64,000 bases of DNA from Anseranas semipalmata (taxonomy: Eukaryota; Chordata; Aves; Anseriformes; Anseranatidae). The translations under genes were made by a program, and so were the position numbers. Shown here piece after piece: positions 49,818-59,631 of the stretch (position 1 is its first letter; every line of letters starts with the position of its first letter). The notes below the pieces were generated by a model, which did no database searches, had not been told where the DNA came from, and saw only the letters and a list, made by a program, of their open reading frames with translations. The stretch covers positions 1,109,849 through 1,173,848 of the forward strand of contig VXAA01001508.1 of the NCBI GenBank assembly GCA_013399115.1. Reading direction: 5' to 3'.

Positions 49818-51260
49818 AAAAAAAAGGAAAGAAAAACAACTCAATGAGAACTCGTCCTAAGCCTGCCTAAGCATAATAGACAGTGATGAAGCCAGAGGAA
49901 TTTTCTATGTGAATGAGAGACCTGAGATTCAGAAGAGGGGAAAAAAAGATCGCAAAACCACATTGCTTATCCTCTAGCCTATGGAGAAAGACTTTTTTTC
50001 TGGGTGCCTTCTCCACATCTAGCTTGAGTATGGAAATTTCCTGGGATTTCCAGAGGAGCCTTTGGGAGCTGGGATTACCCTGGAATTTCACAATTGCATT
50101 TCAGGTCTGATACTCTTAAATGTTGAAGTCAAATGGCTGCACAAATATGCTTTTTCCCCCTTTATTTCTCAAAGCTTGGACTCAATCAGTGCAACACAAG
50201 GTTGAAATAAAGTTTTATAAGCTGTTCTTAATGCACAGGGATTTATGTCAGGTTGGCTAAACTGCAGAAATTTTGTATGCTAGGCAGGGTAAGACTCATT
50301 TCCTTAATTTAAGCATCTAGGTGTTCAACATCTAATTCTGAGCCAGTCACGCCAGGCTTCCTTTACAGACAGCAGGGAGAAATAAGCTCCCACAGAAGAT
50401 GTCTCATTTCATTCTCAAGAACAGTGTCTAATCTGGGCCAGATGAATTGCCTCTGGAGGTACCCACAGCCCCAGACTAGAGCGAGAGATCGGGGTGATTA
50501 TCTCAGACCTCTCGCTGTTAGACATCTGAAGAGAAGGGAGATGAATCCTGGTCTTAGCAGCTATTACATTCCTGTGGGTGAGGGTGCTTAAAAATGTCTC
50601 TTCTTTGCTAGCTTGAAAGACTCCATCGCTCTCACTGAGAGACAATTTCATGCTCTTAAACAAAGTACTAAGGCATGAAAGTACAATCCAAGTCTGTTCT
50701 TTCTGTAGGGCTGGTTAAAGAAACGGGACATATGATGTGCTTTGCATTGAACTGAGGAGCTGACATTGGTATCTGGGAAACGTTCCAGTAGGCTGAGGAA
50801 GAGGGCTGTGCTGTGTGCCAGCATAAAGAGGTACCAATTTTCATGGAGATACATCCATTTACACCTGGTCTGCATTTGGCATGGGGAGAAGAGAAATCGC
50901 CCCTTGATCAGGGCACATTTGACATATTGAGTTATCTCTCTGGTGAGTAATGGAGTGAAGATGAGTACACGTTTGATATGTTAGAGTGGCTTCCTATAAA
51001 TATTAAAGCATGGGAAACTTCACAGACTAATGGGACGGAAGCACCTGCAATTCATCCACACAGACCATGCTGAATTTGAGGTGACTGTCAGCAGCGGGCT
51101 TCCCGGAGGGGTCATTAAGAGCTCTCTCTGGGCTTTTCCTGCTTTCTTTTCTGCTTTTCCAGGGTCTTCATGGCTGGAAGGAAAACTTTGCATTGCTCAG
51201 CCTCAAGTTTCAAGGTAGCTGAGCTCTCAGAGCTCTTTTAACTGTGCCTAGGGAGAACAT
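49818..51260. other. Non-coding region with a possible old repeat
   Basis: No gene supported. The interval 50300-50600 is flagged separately as a possible LTR-like repeat. The rest is unique mixed sequence. Confidence 0.5.
50300..50600. mobile_element. Possible old LTR-like repeat
   Basis: Words such as AAGCATCTAGGTGTTCAACA, CTAATTCTGAGCCAGTCAC and GATGAATCCTGGTCTTA have the style of an old avian or amniote LTR repeat. Ends, target duplications and coding parts are not seen, so this is a pattern impression. Confidence 0.22.
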
Positions 51261-51400
51261 GAAATCCTCATCACTGGAGGTTTTTAAAAACAGATTAGAC
51301 AAACTTGTGTCTTGAAAAGCATTGATCTTCTTGACCCCACTGGAAAACAAAAGGGTTGACTAGAGGTCAGTCAATAATTTCTCCAGTTCCGTTTACCATA
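51261..51400 (+). mobile_element. Old CR1-like LINE 3' fragment, sense
   Basis: The string CATCACTGGAGGTTTTTAAA followed by AACAGATTAGACAAAC is the conserved C-terminal coding end of CR1-type ORF2. It corresponds to the SLEVFK..LD peptide that is also visible in the young CR1 at 63.6 kb. Downstream, CTAGAGGTCAGTCAATAATT is the decayed counterpart of the GACTAGATGACCTCTTGAGG-type 3' UTR. The element is heavily diverged and 5'-truncated, and its octamer tail is no longer recognisable. Confidence 0.55.
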
Positions 51401-51650
51401 CATATTCTCAAACAGTAGGATCTCTGAAGAATGATTTCTCAGTCTGTGGTTTGCAAACCATCTGAACACATCGCTTTTTGCGGTCATTTCATGCAATTGA
51501 ACTAAGAAATTGAAATGTACTTCCACATGCTATAAACAAGCAAAATGGAGAGAAAAACAATTAACGAATGAATACTCAAAAGTTTAGCCTCATTTTTATG
51601 CGGCTGTCCATGAAAATTGTGATGGAAGCTTCATACTTTGTTTTGCTTTC

Positions 51651-51667
51651 AAAAAAAAAAAAAAAAA
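51651..51667 (+). repeat. Poly(A) run of 17
   Basis: An uninterrupted A-run follows TTTTGCTTTC. No retrogene body was recognised upstream. Confidence 0.85.
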
Positions 51668-52809
51668 GTAGGCATTCTCCATTCAAAAATAGAGAAACAT
51701 TGTTCTAGAGGGTAGTCAACTGGAAACTGGATTTATACCAGCAGCCGGAGAGGCGGCCAGCCCCCACCGGCAGCTCAGCGAGTTCCCTGTTGCCAGTCAG
51801 CAACTCACTGGCTGAGCACCACGGTATCCCCCAGCCTCTCCTTTCCACGCTTTTCTTTGGAATGTCTTTCTGCTGCAGATTGCAGGGCAACGTGTCTAAG
51901 AACCCCATCAGAGCAAGACGGATCTCAGCAGGGTTTGCTGGTGTCATCTCAAGTCATCTTACTCTTCCTAGCCTATTCTCTTGCCGACTTCTCGCTAGAT
52001 TGTTTGCACTTCAAAGATTCCTGCTGCACCCCTTAAGAAAGAAGCTGTAATTGCTGATCCAGCTGTTAGATGTTCCCCTCAGTACAATCTGGAAGCCAGT
52101 AAACAACCAGATAATGTTTATCGTCGTGATGCAGAGGATCTGAATGGTGCTGCCTGATTCCGCCCTGGAAGGGACCGGAGGGAGCCCCATGCACCTGTGT
52201 GCTCCGTTCTCTGCTGGCTCAGCATTTCCTTCCAAGTGCATTTCAAAGTCAGAGTCTGGGATTTTCAAAGGCACTTGCTGAAGGGAGCGACTTTCTGACA
52301 GCCACAGGGTTGTTAGCTGAAAGCCTCTTGTTGTAAAACTGGGAAAATGTTTCCCGTTGCTAGGAACAATATATGTCTCTTGATTTCCCTGGACGGTTTT
52401 GCACTGCTACCTGTCCTGAGGCACGGAGTTAACTAAAAGATGCAAAGAGGTCACTAAAGAGCTGAAGAAGAAAAGATAAGAAGTATAACTTCACCTCAGT
52501 GGAGCTAATTTCAAAACAGTTGGATCAGCAATGAATCCAATTGCATGTAGTATTTTGTGTGTGGCTTTTTTATTATTATTATATTGCTGTGAAGAGTAGC
52601 TTGAAGAAAAGAGTGAGCAAAGTGACGGGCAACTGCATGTGTCAGGGAAAACATGTCAGGTTAGAACATATCACCTGACAGAGACAGCCATGAAAGCCAC
52701 GAAAGGCTTCCTCCTACTCAGAGATGGGTAATTCACCAGACCTTTCAATCCGAATTTAGCAAAAAGAAACATGTTTGTGGATTTCCCCTCCTATGACTTT
52801 CTTCTTCAG

Positions 52810-52840
52810 TCTTTGTCCAAGCTGGAGTGGAGGATAAAGG
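52810..52840 (+). other. Weak candidate microexon, plus strand
   Basis: A strong acceptor (pyrimidine-rich 52783-52806, then CAG) opens a 31-base stretch that ends in AAAGG followed by GTAAGTG, a good donor. At 31 bases it would be a microexon and shifts the frame. With no neighbouring exons it is probably chance. Confidence 0.12.
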
Positions 52841-53209
52841 GTAAGTGTTAAAAGTTAATTTGGGATCTGAGGATCCTTGAAAGAACTCCTGTAGGGCTCC
52901 ACATCTGGCTGCCCTGGGCACGGAGCCGGTGAGCTGCAGAATTACACCACAAAGGACGGGAAAGTTGTGAGGAAGAAGGAGCTGAAACCAAGCTGAGAGT
53001 CAAACCCCTGCAGAGAGAGGCAGGCGTGCTAACCCAGTAACACCAGCACACTGTGGTGTGCAGGGTGAGATAGCCAAGTATTTCTACCTGCAACTTCCTC
53101 CCAGTCGACTCACGGCAGATGAAATGTACATCAAGGCTGTAGAAAGGAGAGACGCACCCGTATGGTGAGCTTTCCTTCTGCCTCTGGCTTTTGGGTACCA
53201 GCTCTCACT

Positions 53210-53520
53210 ACACGGTGTCAGCCGGGAGCAGATACGAGGAGCTGGTCGGGCTGGTCCTTTCTCCAGCTGCAGCCAGCGTGAAGCCAGGGCACTGCTCTTC
53301 CCCCGGGGGGCACAGAGCGAGGCGGCAGCTTGCAGAGCCCACCCCGCCTCTCAGAAGCGTCCGCACCTCACCACAAGCACATGTCCCGGGGCTGGGCCGC
53401 ACTCAGGGAGCGTTACGTTTCGGAGCGCAGCGAGGCAGCCCAGCGCGCTTCCACACGTGCGGAAACCCAGAGCCGTAACCCCTGCTCGGGTGCGGAGCCA
53501 CACGACTTCTTTGTGGCGTG
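53210..53520. promoter_or_regulatory. CpG-island-like block
   Basis: I counted about 26 CpGs in roughly 300 bases at about 62 percent G+C, observed/expected near 0.9. The edges are sharp: the flanks are CpG-poor and become AT-rich to the right. Two plus-strand frames (95 and 63 codons) overlap it without recognisable domains. It may be a promoter or orphan island. The ancient CR1 lies about 1.7 kb to the right, so the block is not transposon-derived by what I can see. Confidence 0.45.
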
Positions 53521-55239
53521 AACACTTCTCCCCCCAGCAAGTTTCAGTCTAAGTCCTGTTCTCACCTCAGTAAATTATAAGTGTTCTTTTATTAGCATCA
53601 TACGTACCGTCAGACACAGCCTGAAAACGGCACTTGGGGGTTCAGCAATAACCGGCCAGAGCTCTGCCTCTGTTTAGAACAGCTATTGGGAAACCCCATT
53701 TGTTTCCACTCTTGTTCCACATTTTCATGAGTAATAGAGAAACAAACCAATTTTCTTCATAAATAAAGTGATTTCAGGTTTCAGTGCAAGACCTGACTGC
53801 AGTGGACAGATTCTTGGCTGCTCTAAGTCGCCGTGTCATTTCACATCCAGCTCAGGTGCCTGTGTTTTGTTAAATCAAACCTCTGCATTTGATAAGATAA
53901 AATAGTTCTTTATGAAATTAAAATTAGGTTTTAACATCTGTAGCAAACAGAGGGTATGCTCTCATGTCACATCTGCACCTGTGCAAATGCCAATTAACCC
54001 AGCATAATTAGTCACAATTTTTGCTAATTACCTCTAAGATCAGAATCAGGATTTACTTCCTCTTTTTTTTATTCCTCTTTCTCTTCCAGATCCTGATCTT
54101 TCTATCACTACTGTGAATTGGGGCTTTATGTAGATGGCCACGTGGGGCCAGTCTTTAAAAGCAAAGCCTCGGAACCAAATTCCCAAGAGCTCAGCACCTG
54201 AAATGCAAACGTGGTTTCCAGAACAGCGCAATTCTTATTTAACCACCTAGAAGAAGGGGTAAATCTTTGGTCATTCTCTGCCTCTAGCATTTTTTCGATG
54301 GTGCATACCATCAAAAGAAATCAATACACAGTAAATGGAGCATTTTTGAGAAAAGTTGGCTCCTGCTGTGAGCCTTGAACCTTTCTGAAAATGGTGACAG
54401 AATGTCGCTATTTCATCACCACACAGGCTTGCCTGCCCCACCTCAGATTCCATAACAAGTGCATGTTGTATGACAAGCAATAATGCTCCCCACCCCGCAA
54501 TTATTTATCATTATTCATTAATCACATCTTAGCAATCATCTACATTATTTATTATTATTACTCATGACTTTTTAATTAATAACCATAATAGGGACCAGTA
54601 TTGTGAATGGCTGAGGGAAGGACATGATATTTCAGTAGGTCTTTTCACATGTAAAGCACTGGACTCCCACAGACTATAAGAAAGAAGAGCACTGTGGATA
54701 TGAAGAGCAGGAAGAATATTGTAGTTACTATGGTTTACGTGAGGAAAGGCTTGTGAGAACTATTACTTCTTATTATCCCAAATGATATACTTGAAGAGTG
54801 GAAAAAAGTCAGAAGAGCTTTCAGGCAGTGAACTCTTCTTCAAAATTGAAATAGAAGCAGCAAACTTTGCTTTTGGATGCTATTATTTTATCATAGGACT
54901 GTAAGGAATGGATTAGCATCAGTTGTTAACATCCTTGTACATACTCACGACTCACCTGAGCACTATATATATATAAAAATATAATCTAGTTCAGTATTGT
55001 CTGGAGTTGCGTTGATTTTGAGAGCTCCTGGCAGAGAGATTTGTCTTCAGGATGGATTTCTGATCACTTCTAAAGACAGAGTTTGTGATCCCAATTGAAA
55101 TGGAAGTGGCTCCTGAGCTTAAAGAAATGTAAGATCCCTGACCTAGATGTCCAACAACAGAAAGTTTGTCGAAGTATTCTTAAAAGCACCCAGTAAAGTT
55201 CATGGCTGTCCTTGCTAGTCAACTCAAGAGCTAACATTT
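53521..55239. other. AT-rich unique sequence
   Basis: No gene supported. Very AT-rich words occur at 54480-54610 (ATTATTTAT and ATTAATTAAT types), and there is a TA run at 54964-54975. No transposon was recognised before about 55240. Confidence 0.55.
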
Positions 55240-57000
55240 CTTCTTCTGTAGCACAGATCTTCCTTCAGTTGGAAATTAAACCTAGTACTCATTGTCTTAT
55301 GTCCTCAGAGAACTGATCCTCCGCTAAGATGTCCTTTAACATATTAGAAGGTTTCATTGTGTCCTCTTTCAGTCTTTTCCTATTAAGGCTCAACTCCTTC
55401 AACTTTTCTCATAGGTCTTGTTTTCTGAAACTTCCCTCCTCCTTGCCCGGTATCTCTGAAGCTCTTCAATTTGTCCACATTATCACACATAATACCCAAA
55501 AGACCTCATACTCTAGCTGAGGTCTCCTTAGTACCCAGCTAAGTAGAATATACGGTCTACCTGGTGTTACTTTCTAGAGCAAGATTTGTTTCTTCGCGCT
55601 GTTAATTCATATTCATCTTGTGCAGTATTATAACCCCTTGATCCTTTTCCACTGTACTCCCATTAAGGCAGTTATTCTCTCTTTCGTGGACATAGCCATG
55701 ATTTCTCCTTCCTAAGGAGTCATTTGCACCATTGTCCTATTGAATTTCATCTTGTTGATTTCCTACTGCTCCAACAAAGTATCGGAATCATTTTAAATTC
55801 TAATCCTGTCTCCCAAAGTGCTTGCAGTCCCTTCCAGCATAGTGTCATTTGTAAGTTTTATAGATGAGCACCTTAGTACATCATCCACATGGATAATGAA
55901 AATATTGAAGAGGTGTGGGACTCCAATTCTAGTGTCCTTCCCATTTAAAGGAGAACTATTCATGTGTGACTCCTCAGCCAATTGTGGACCCATCTTGTGA
56001 GGACTTCCTCTAGATCATCTTTTCCTCATTTGCTTATAAGAAAGCAAAGTGGGATCATATTAAAAGGAAGATCCATCATAACTACTGCATCCTCCTAAAC
56101 CACTGTGGCAGGTGGCTCTGTTAAGAAAATTAGATTGATTTGACAAGATTTGTTCTTTGCAATCCCACATTGACTGCACCTTTTATCATGTTATTATCCT
56201 CCAGATGCTTATAAATTGATTGTTTAATGATTTATTCTATTACTTTTCTGGGTTAAGATGACTAGTCTGTAATTCCCTGGGTCCACTTTTCCTCCTTTTC
56301 AAATGTAGGAACTATGTTTGCCCTCCTTTGGTCCTCTGGGCCCCCTCCAGTGTCAGCAAGTAGCTGAAGACAATTGCTAATCATGCAGAGACTGCAGTGG
56401 CAGGTTCCTTGAGAATTTTTTGTCAGGTTAGACTGACTCATATGCAACAGCTACCTACATGCTCTTTAACCCATTTGTCTCCTATTGTGGAAAAATTTTG
56501 TGCTTTACCAGCCCCCCGTGTTTTTTTTTTTGTTGTTCTTGCTCCTTCCTTACAAGCCTGTATTTTTCCCTTTGTGTCCCTTCAAAAGTCTGTCATCCGG
56601 AGGCTGAACTTCTTTGAGTCTCTCCTTCCCTGTTTGCATTGTTCCTTTCTATCCATCCCACTCATACACCATGGCATTCACATTTGATTAATACTTCATT
56701 TTAATTCATCAATTCTTTAAAGATATTTCTATGTAGCCATATTGCTCTCTCGCTTTCCTTCCCAGGCAGATCTAGTTACTACCGCGCCTGTAACTTGCCG
56801 CTTTCACCAACTGTCTGGCATCTCTTCCCCACAGAGACCCTCGTGAAATTCATCGGCCAGCTTCCTGCATTTGCTCTGCTCCCCCTGTTTTGCTGCTTTC
56901 TCTTTGAATTCCAAATCAATTAAGTTTGTGGTCACCATTTTCACAGAGGTTTGTTTCCACCATCTAATTCTGATCAAGTACTTCAGGTTAGGATTATATT
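55240..57000 (-). mobile_element. Ancient CR1-like LINE, antisense, about 1.7 kb
   Basis: On the minus strand this is a decayed CR1-type LINE ORF2. Two reverse-transcriptase blocks survive in the right order. PEDQRRANIVPTFEKEEK at about 56290-56345 corresponds to the PEDWRKANVVPIFKKG block at the start of the palm. LFNIFI..VDDV..SSIKLTNDT at about 55840-55915 corresponds to LFNIFINDLDDG...KFADDT. In the latter the catalytic FADD reads LTND, so one of the two motif C aspartates is lost. Further matches on the plus strand are CTTCAACTTTTCTCATAGGT (55398), GATCCTTTTCCACTGTACTC (about 55640) and GTCTGTAATTCCCTGGGTCC (about 56265). Resemblance continues more weakly to about 57000, including TATGTAGCCATATTG. 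The element has many stops and indels and no defined ends. It resembles the old turtle- and crocodile-shared CR1s more than young bird CR1s. Confidence 0.7.
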
Positions 57001-58139
57001 AAATAGTCATTTCTAAACCACAAAAACAACCCCAAGCAAAGACACCAGCACTAAGTCTCTCTGCCCAAATGAGCCCTACCAACCATTATGCCTATCAGAG
57101 CCTGACAATAGGATTTTAACTAGACATGCCATAAGACCTGGGACTTGTGGGATTAGGTCCTTCAAGTGTGGCATGTGAATAATTCAGCTCTTCTATGCTA
57201 TGACCTGTGCAGCAGCCCCCAGACTGGGAGGGCCCCTGGCTGCAGGAACAGGCCTTCCTCACCCGCTGCGGGTTTGGGCACAGAGACTGCCACGCACAGC
57301 TACCGAGGAGCTCCTCCCATTCTGTCAGCACGTGCTGACCCACTGTTTTACCCAGAAGTTAAATTACACACAAGTAAAACATTTTTGAAGCTTCCTTACC
57401 ACATATTTGATGCTGATGGGCAAGGTTTGCTTCCAAAGAACTCAGTTTGCCGAGAGAGCCCCATCTCCCATTACTGACTGTGCCTCAGCCTCCTCCCCAG
57501 ACAACCCCACCAGCAGGCAGGCCGGGCATCCTCTCTTTAAAGCACAGATCATCCCTTCAATTGGTGATCAGCTGCTGCGTGAGAGGCCTGGCAGGCGTCA
57601 GTTCAGCTGCGTAATGGAGGGCAGCTTGCTCTGATGCTCCCTGCCCCTCGCATCTGCAATACGCTGCAGAATCAGCGCAAGCCTTAAGTGTGACTTACGA
57701 CAGCAAAGGGGAAAGAACCAGGAGAGCGCAGAAGTTTATCTGCCTCCAGAGCAGGGTCTGGGTGACAGCTGAGGCAGCCTGAGACGTGCATCAGATGGTG
57801 AGCTGATATCAGAGCAGCTCCCCAGCACCGGCTGTCCTCTCTCATCACTGCCAGCGGCTGGAGAGAAATGGGCGGACACGGGATTTCCACTACCTGGGTG
57901 AGAAAAACAAACCAAAGAAACTTTTGTGGCAGCTTGTAATCATTCACTTCTATCTCCTTCTGTTGATCTAATGTCTCCTTTAGGTCACATGCTTGATCTT
58001 TCCTTTCTTTTTTTCTTGTTTTTGCCTCTGATGAGTGCAGGATGTAGGTACACCATCACGTATGTTCAAAAAAACCACAGCTTGGTGTAATCTCTCTGAA
58101 AAAAATGCTGGAAATTAGCAGAAGCACACTTTCCTTCCG
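57001..58139. other. Unique non-coding sequence
   Basis: No gene supported. Moderately GC-rich from 57200 to 57900, with a 103-codon plus-strand frame that has no domain. Confidence 0.5.
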
Positions 58140-58275
58140 GACAGATATTTAGGCCTTAGATATTTTGGTTTCCTCAAGATATCAGTCATCTCACTCCTAT
58201 TCAGGTGACTAACTCCCATTTTAATCAGTAAAAGCTAAGTACTTAAATAGCTTTGAAGAGCTGGTCCCCAGTGTC
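58140..58275. mobile_element. Ancient amniote interspersed repeat
   Basis: GATATTTAGGCCTTAGATAT, CAGGTGACTAACTCCCATTT, AAGTACTTAAATAGCTTTGA and AGCTGGTCCCC follow one another in the order known from a common old amniote repeat. In that repeat they read roughly TATTTAGGCACCTAA, GGCGCCTAACTCCCATTGA, TAGGTGCCTAAATACCTTTG and AGGATCTGGGCC. The match is strong in style but recalled, so no family name is given. The repeat is probably fixed in all birds or amniotes at this site. Confidence 0.45.
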
Positions 58276-58287
58276 TTCCAACTCCAG

Positions 58288-58345
58288 GATCCAATCATTG
58301 ATTCATCAATCTCTGGATCCAATCACCAGTGATTGATTTAATGAT
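58288..58345 (+). repeat. Imperfect 28-bp tandem duplication
   Basis: GGATCCAATCA recurs 28 bases apart, and both copies are followed by related ATTGATT words. The first copy contains ATTGAT-TC-ATCAAT, a 6-bp inverted repeat. Confidence 0.6.
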
Positions 58346-59603
58346 GTCAATATTCCCTTCCATTCCTCCATAATTTCCTGTCCCTGCCCTTTATGACTTA
58401 CTATAGGAAGCAACCCATTATGATAATTCAGTATTCCTACAGCAGAAAACCATGCTGAAAATGAAAAATAAATTTCTACACAGACCTAAGAAGCATCCAC
58501 AGCTGCAGAATTAGCGTCCAGACCACTATTTATTGAATTGTTTATCTATAATGCAATGCCACACTTTAAAAAATTAAATTAGTCTAATTATCCTATTTAA
58601 GGAGATAACTCTCCTGTTGCTACCACTCCCATAATTTTCTGCATTTCCATCTCCTTTAAGACTTCTAGGCTTTTTTCCACCCCGTATATATCTGGAAAAA
58701 ATATCCTTCAAGGTATAATTAACTTTTTCATTCAGAATCCTAATTTCCTCTCTCAGACATTTTCTGCTGTGTTTAAACTATTTATTATGCAAACTTAGAG
58801 AAGTCAAACTATGAATTATGTACAAATCTATGTATAGGAGTTCTCAGCTAATCACTGCATCTCTGTGTCTCGTGGTTCAAGGTAACCAAAGTACAGAGTG
58901 AAAAATATCAGAGTCCAGCATTCAGCACAGGATTTTTTTCCTCCTGTTAAAGACATCCTTTCCCCCAAACTAAAAGCCTTAGTGTCATCTTTTTAATGAT
59001 TTATTTTCTATCCTTTTTTAGGGTGGTTTCTTACCACCTACCACTATGTTTGCCTTCCTTCACACCACGCTTCCTTCATCTCTTCTACAGTGCTCTCCCT
59101 AAACCCCAATCAGACCTGTGAAGATCTGATGACTTTGTACGACTGGTGATGGCTTTGTACTTGGTGCCAGACTTTTCTCTTTTTCCTCATCTTGGTTCAT
59201 TTGTTTGCTCTTTCCCCCTGCACTTCTTGGATTTTACATTGTAATTTTGAGGGTGGGAATTGTCTTGTATGCATATTTTTGAAGTGTCCAAAAGTATTTG
59301 TCTTTACATGTAACTTAGGCTTTGGCATCATCATAAAGGTTATTGTTGTTGATGTTATTGATTATTACTGTTAATAAAGTTACATAGGGCTCTGAGCCTA
59401 GACTCAGGCCTCAAATACATCAAAGGAAAAAATATTTGTGGTCCCAAGGATTTTTCAGTCTATGATTACTCCTTCTGCTAATTAATAGCACATCAGTGGC
59501 TATCTATCTGTCCTGTCAGCATGAAGATGTTAAAAAACCCCTCTAGCACTTCAGTGGCATATTTTCTTGCATATTTATTTTAATCAAAATGGAATTATAT
59601 AGC

Positions 59604-59631
59604 TTGGAGAAACCTTTTGGAGAAACCTTTT
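59604..59631 (+). repeat. 14-bp perfect tandem duplication
   Basis: TTGGAGAAACCTTT occurs twice in direct succession. Confidence 0.88.

Larger units (their letters stand above)
51401..53209. other. Unique non-coding region
   Basis: No gene supported. It holds a 17-base A-run at 51651-51667, a 31-base splice-bordered stretch at 52810-52840 and mixed sequence. Confidence 0.5.
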
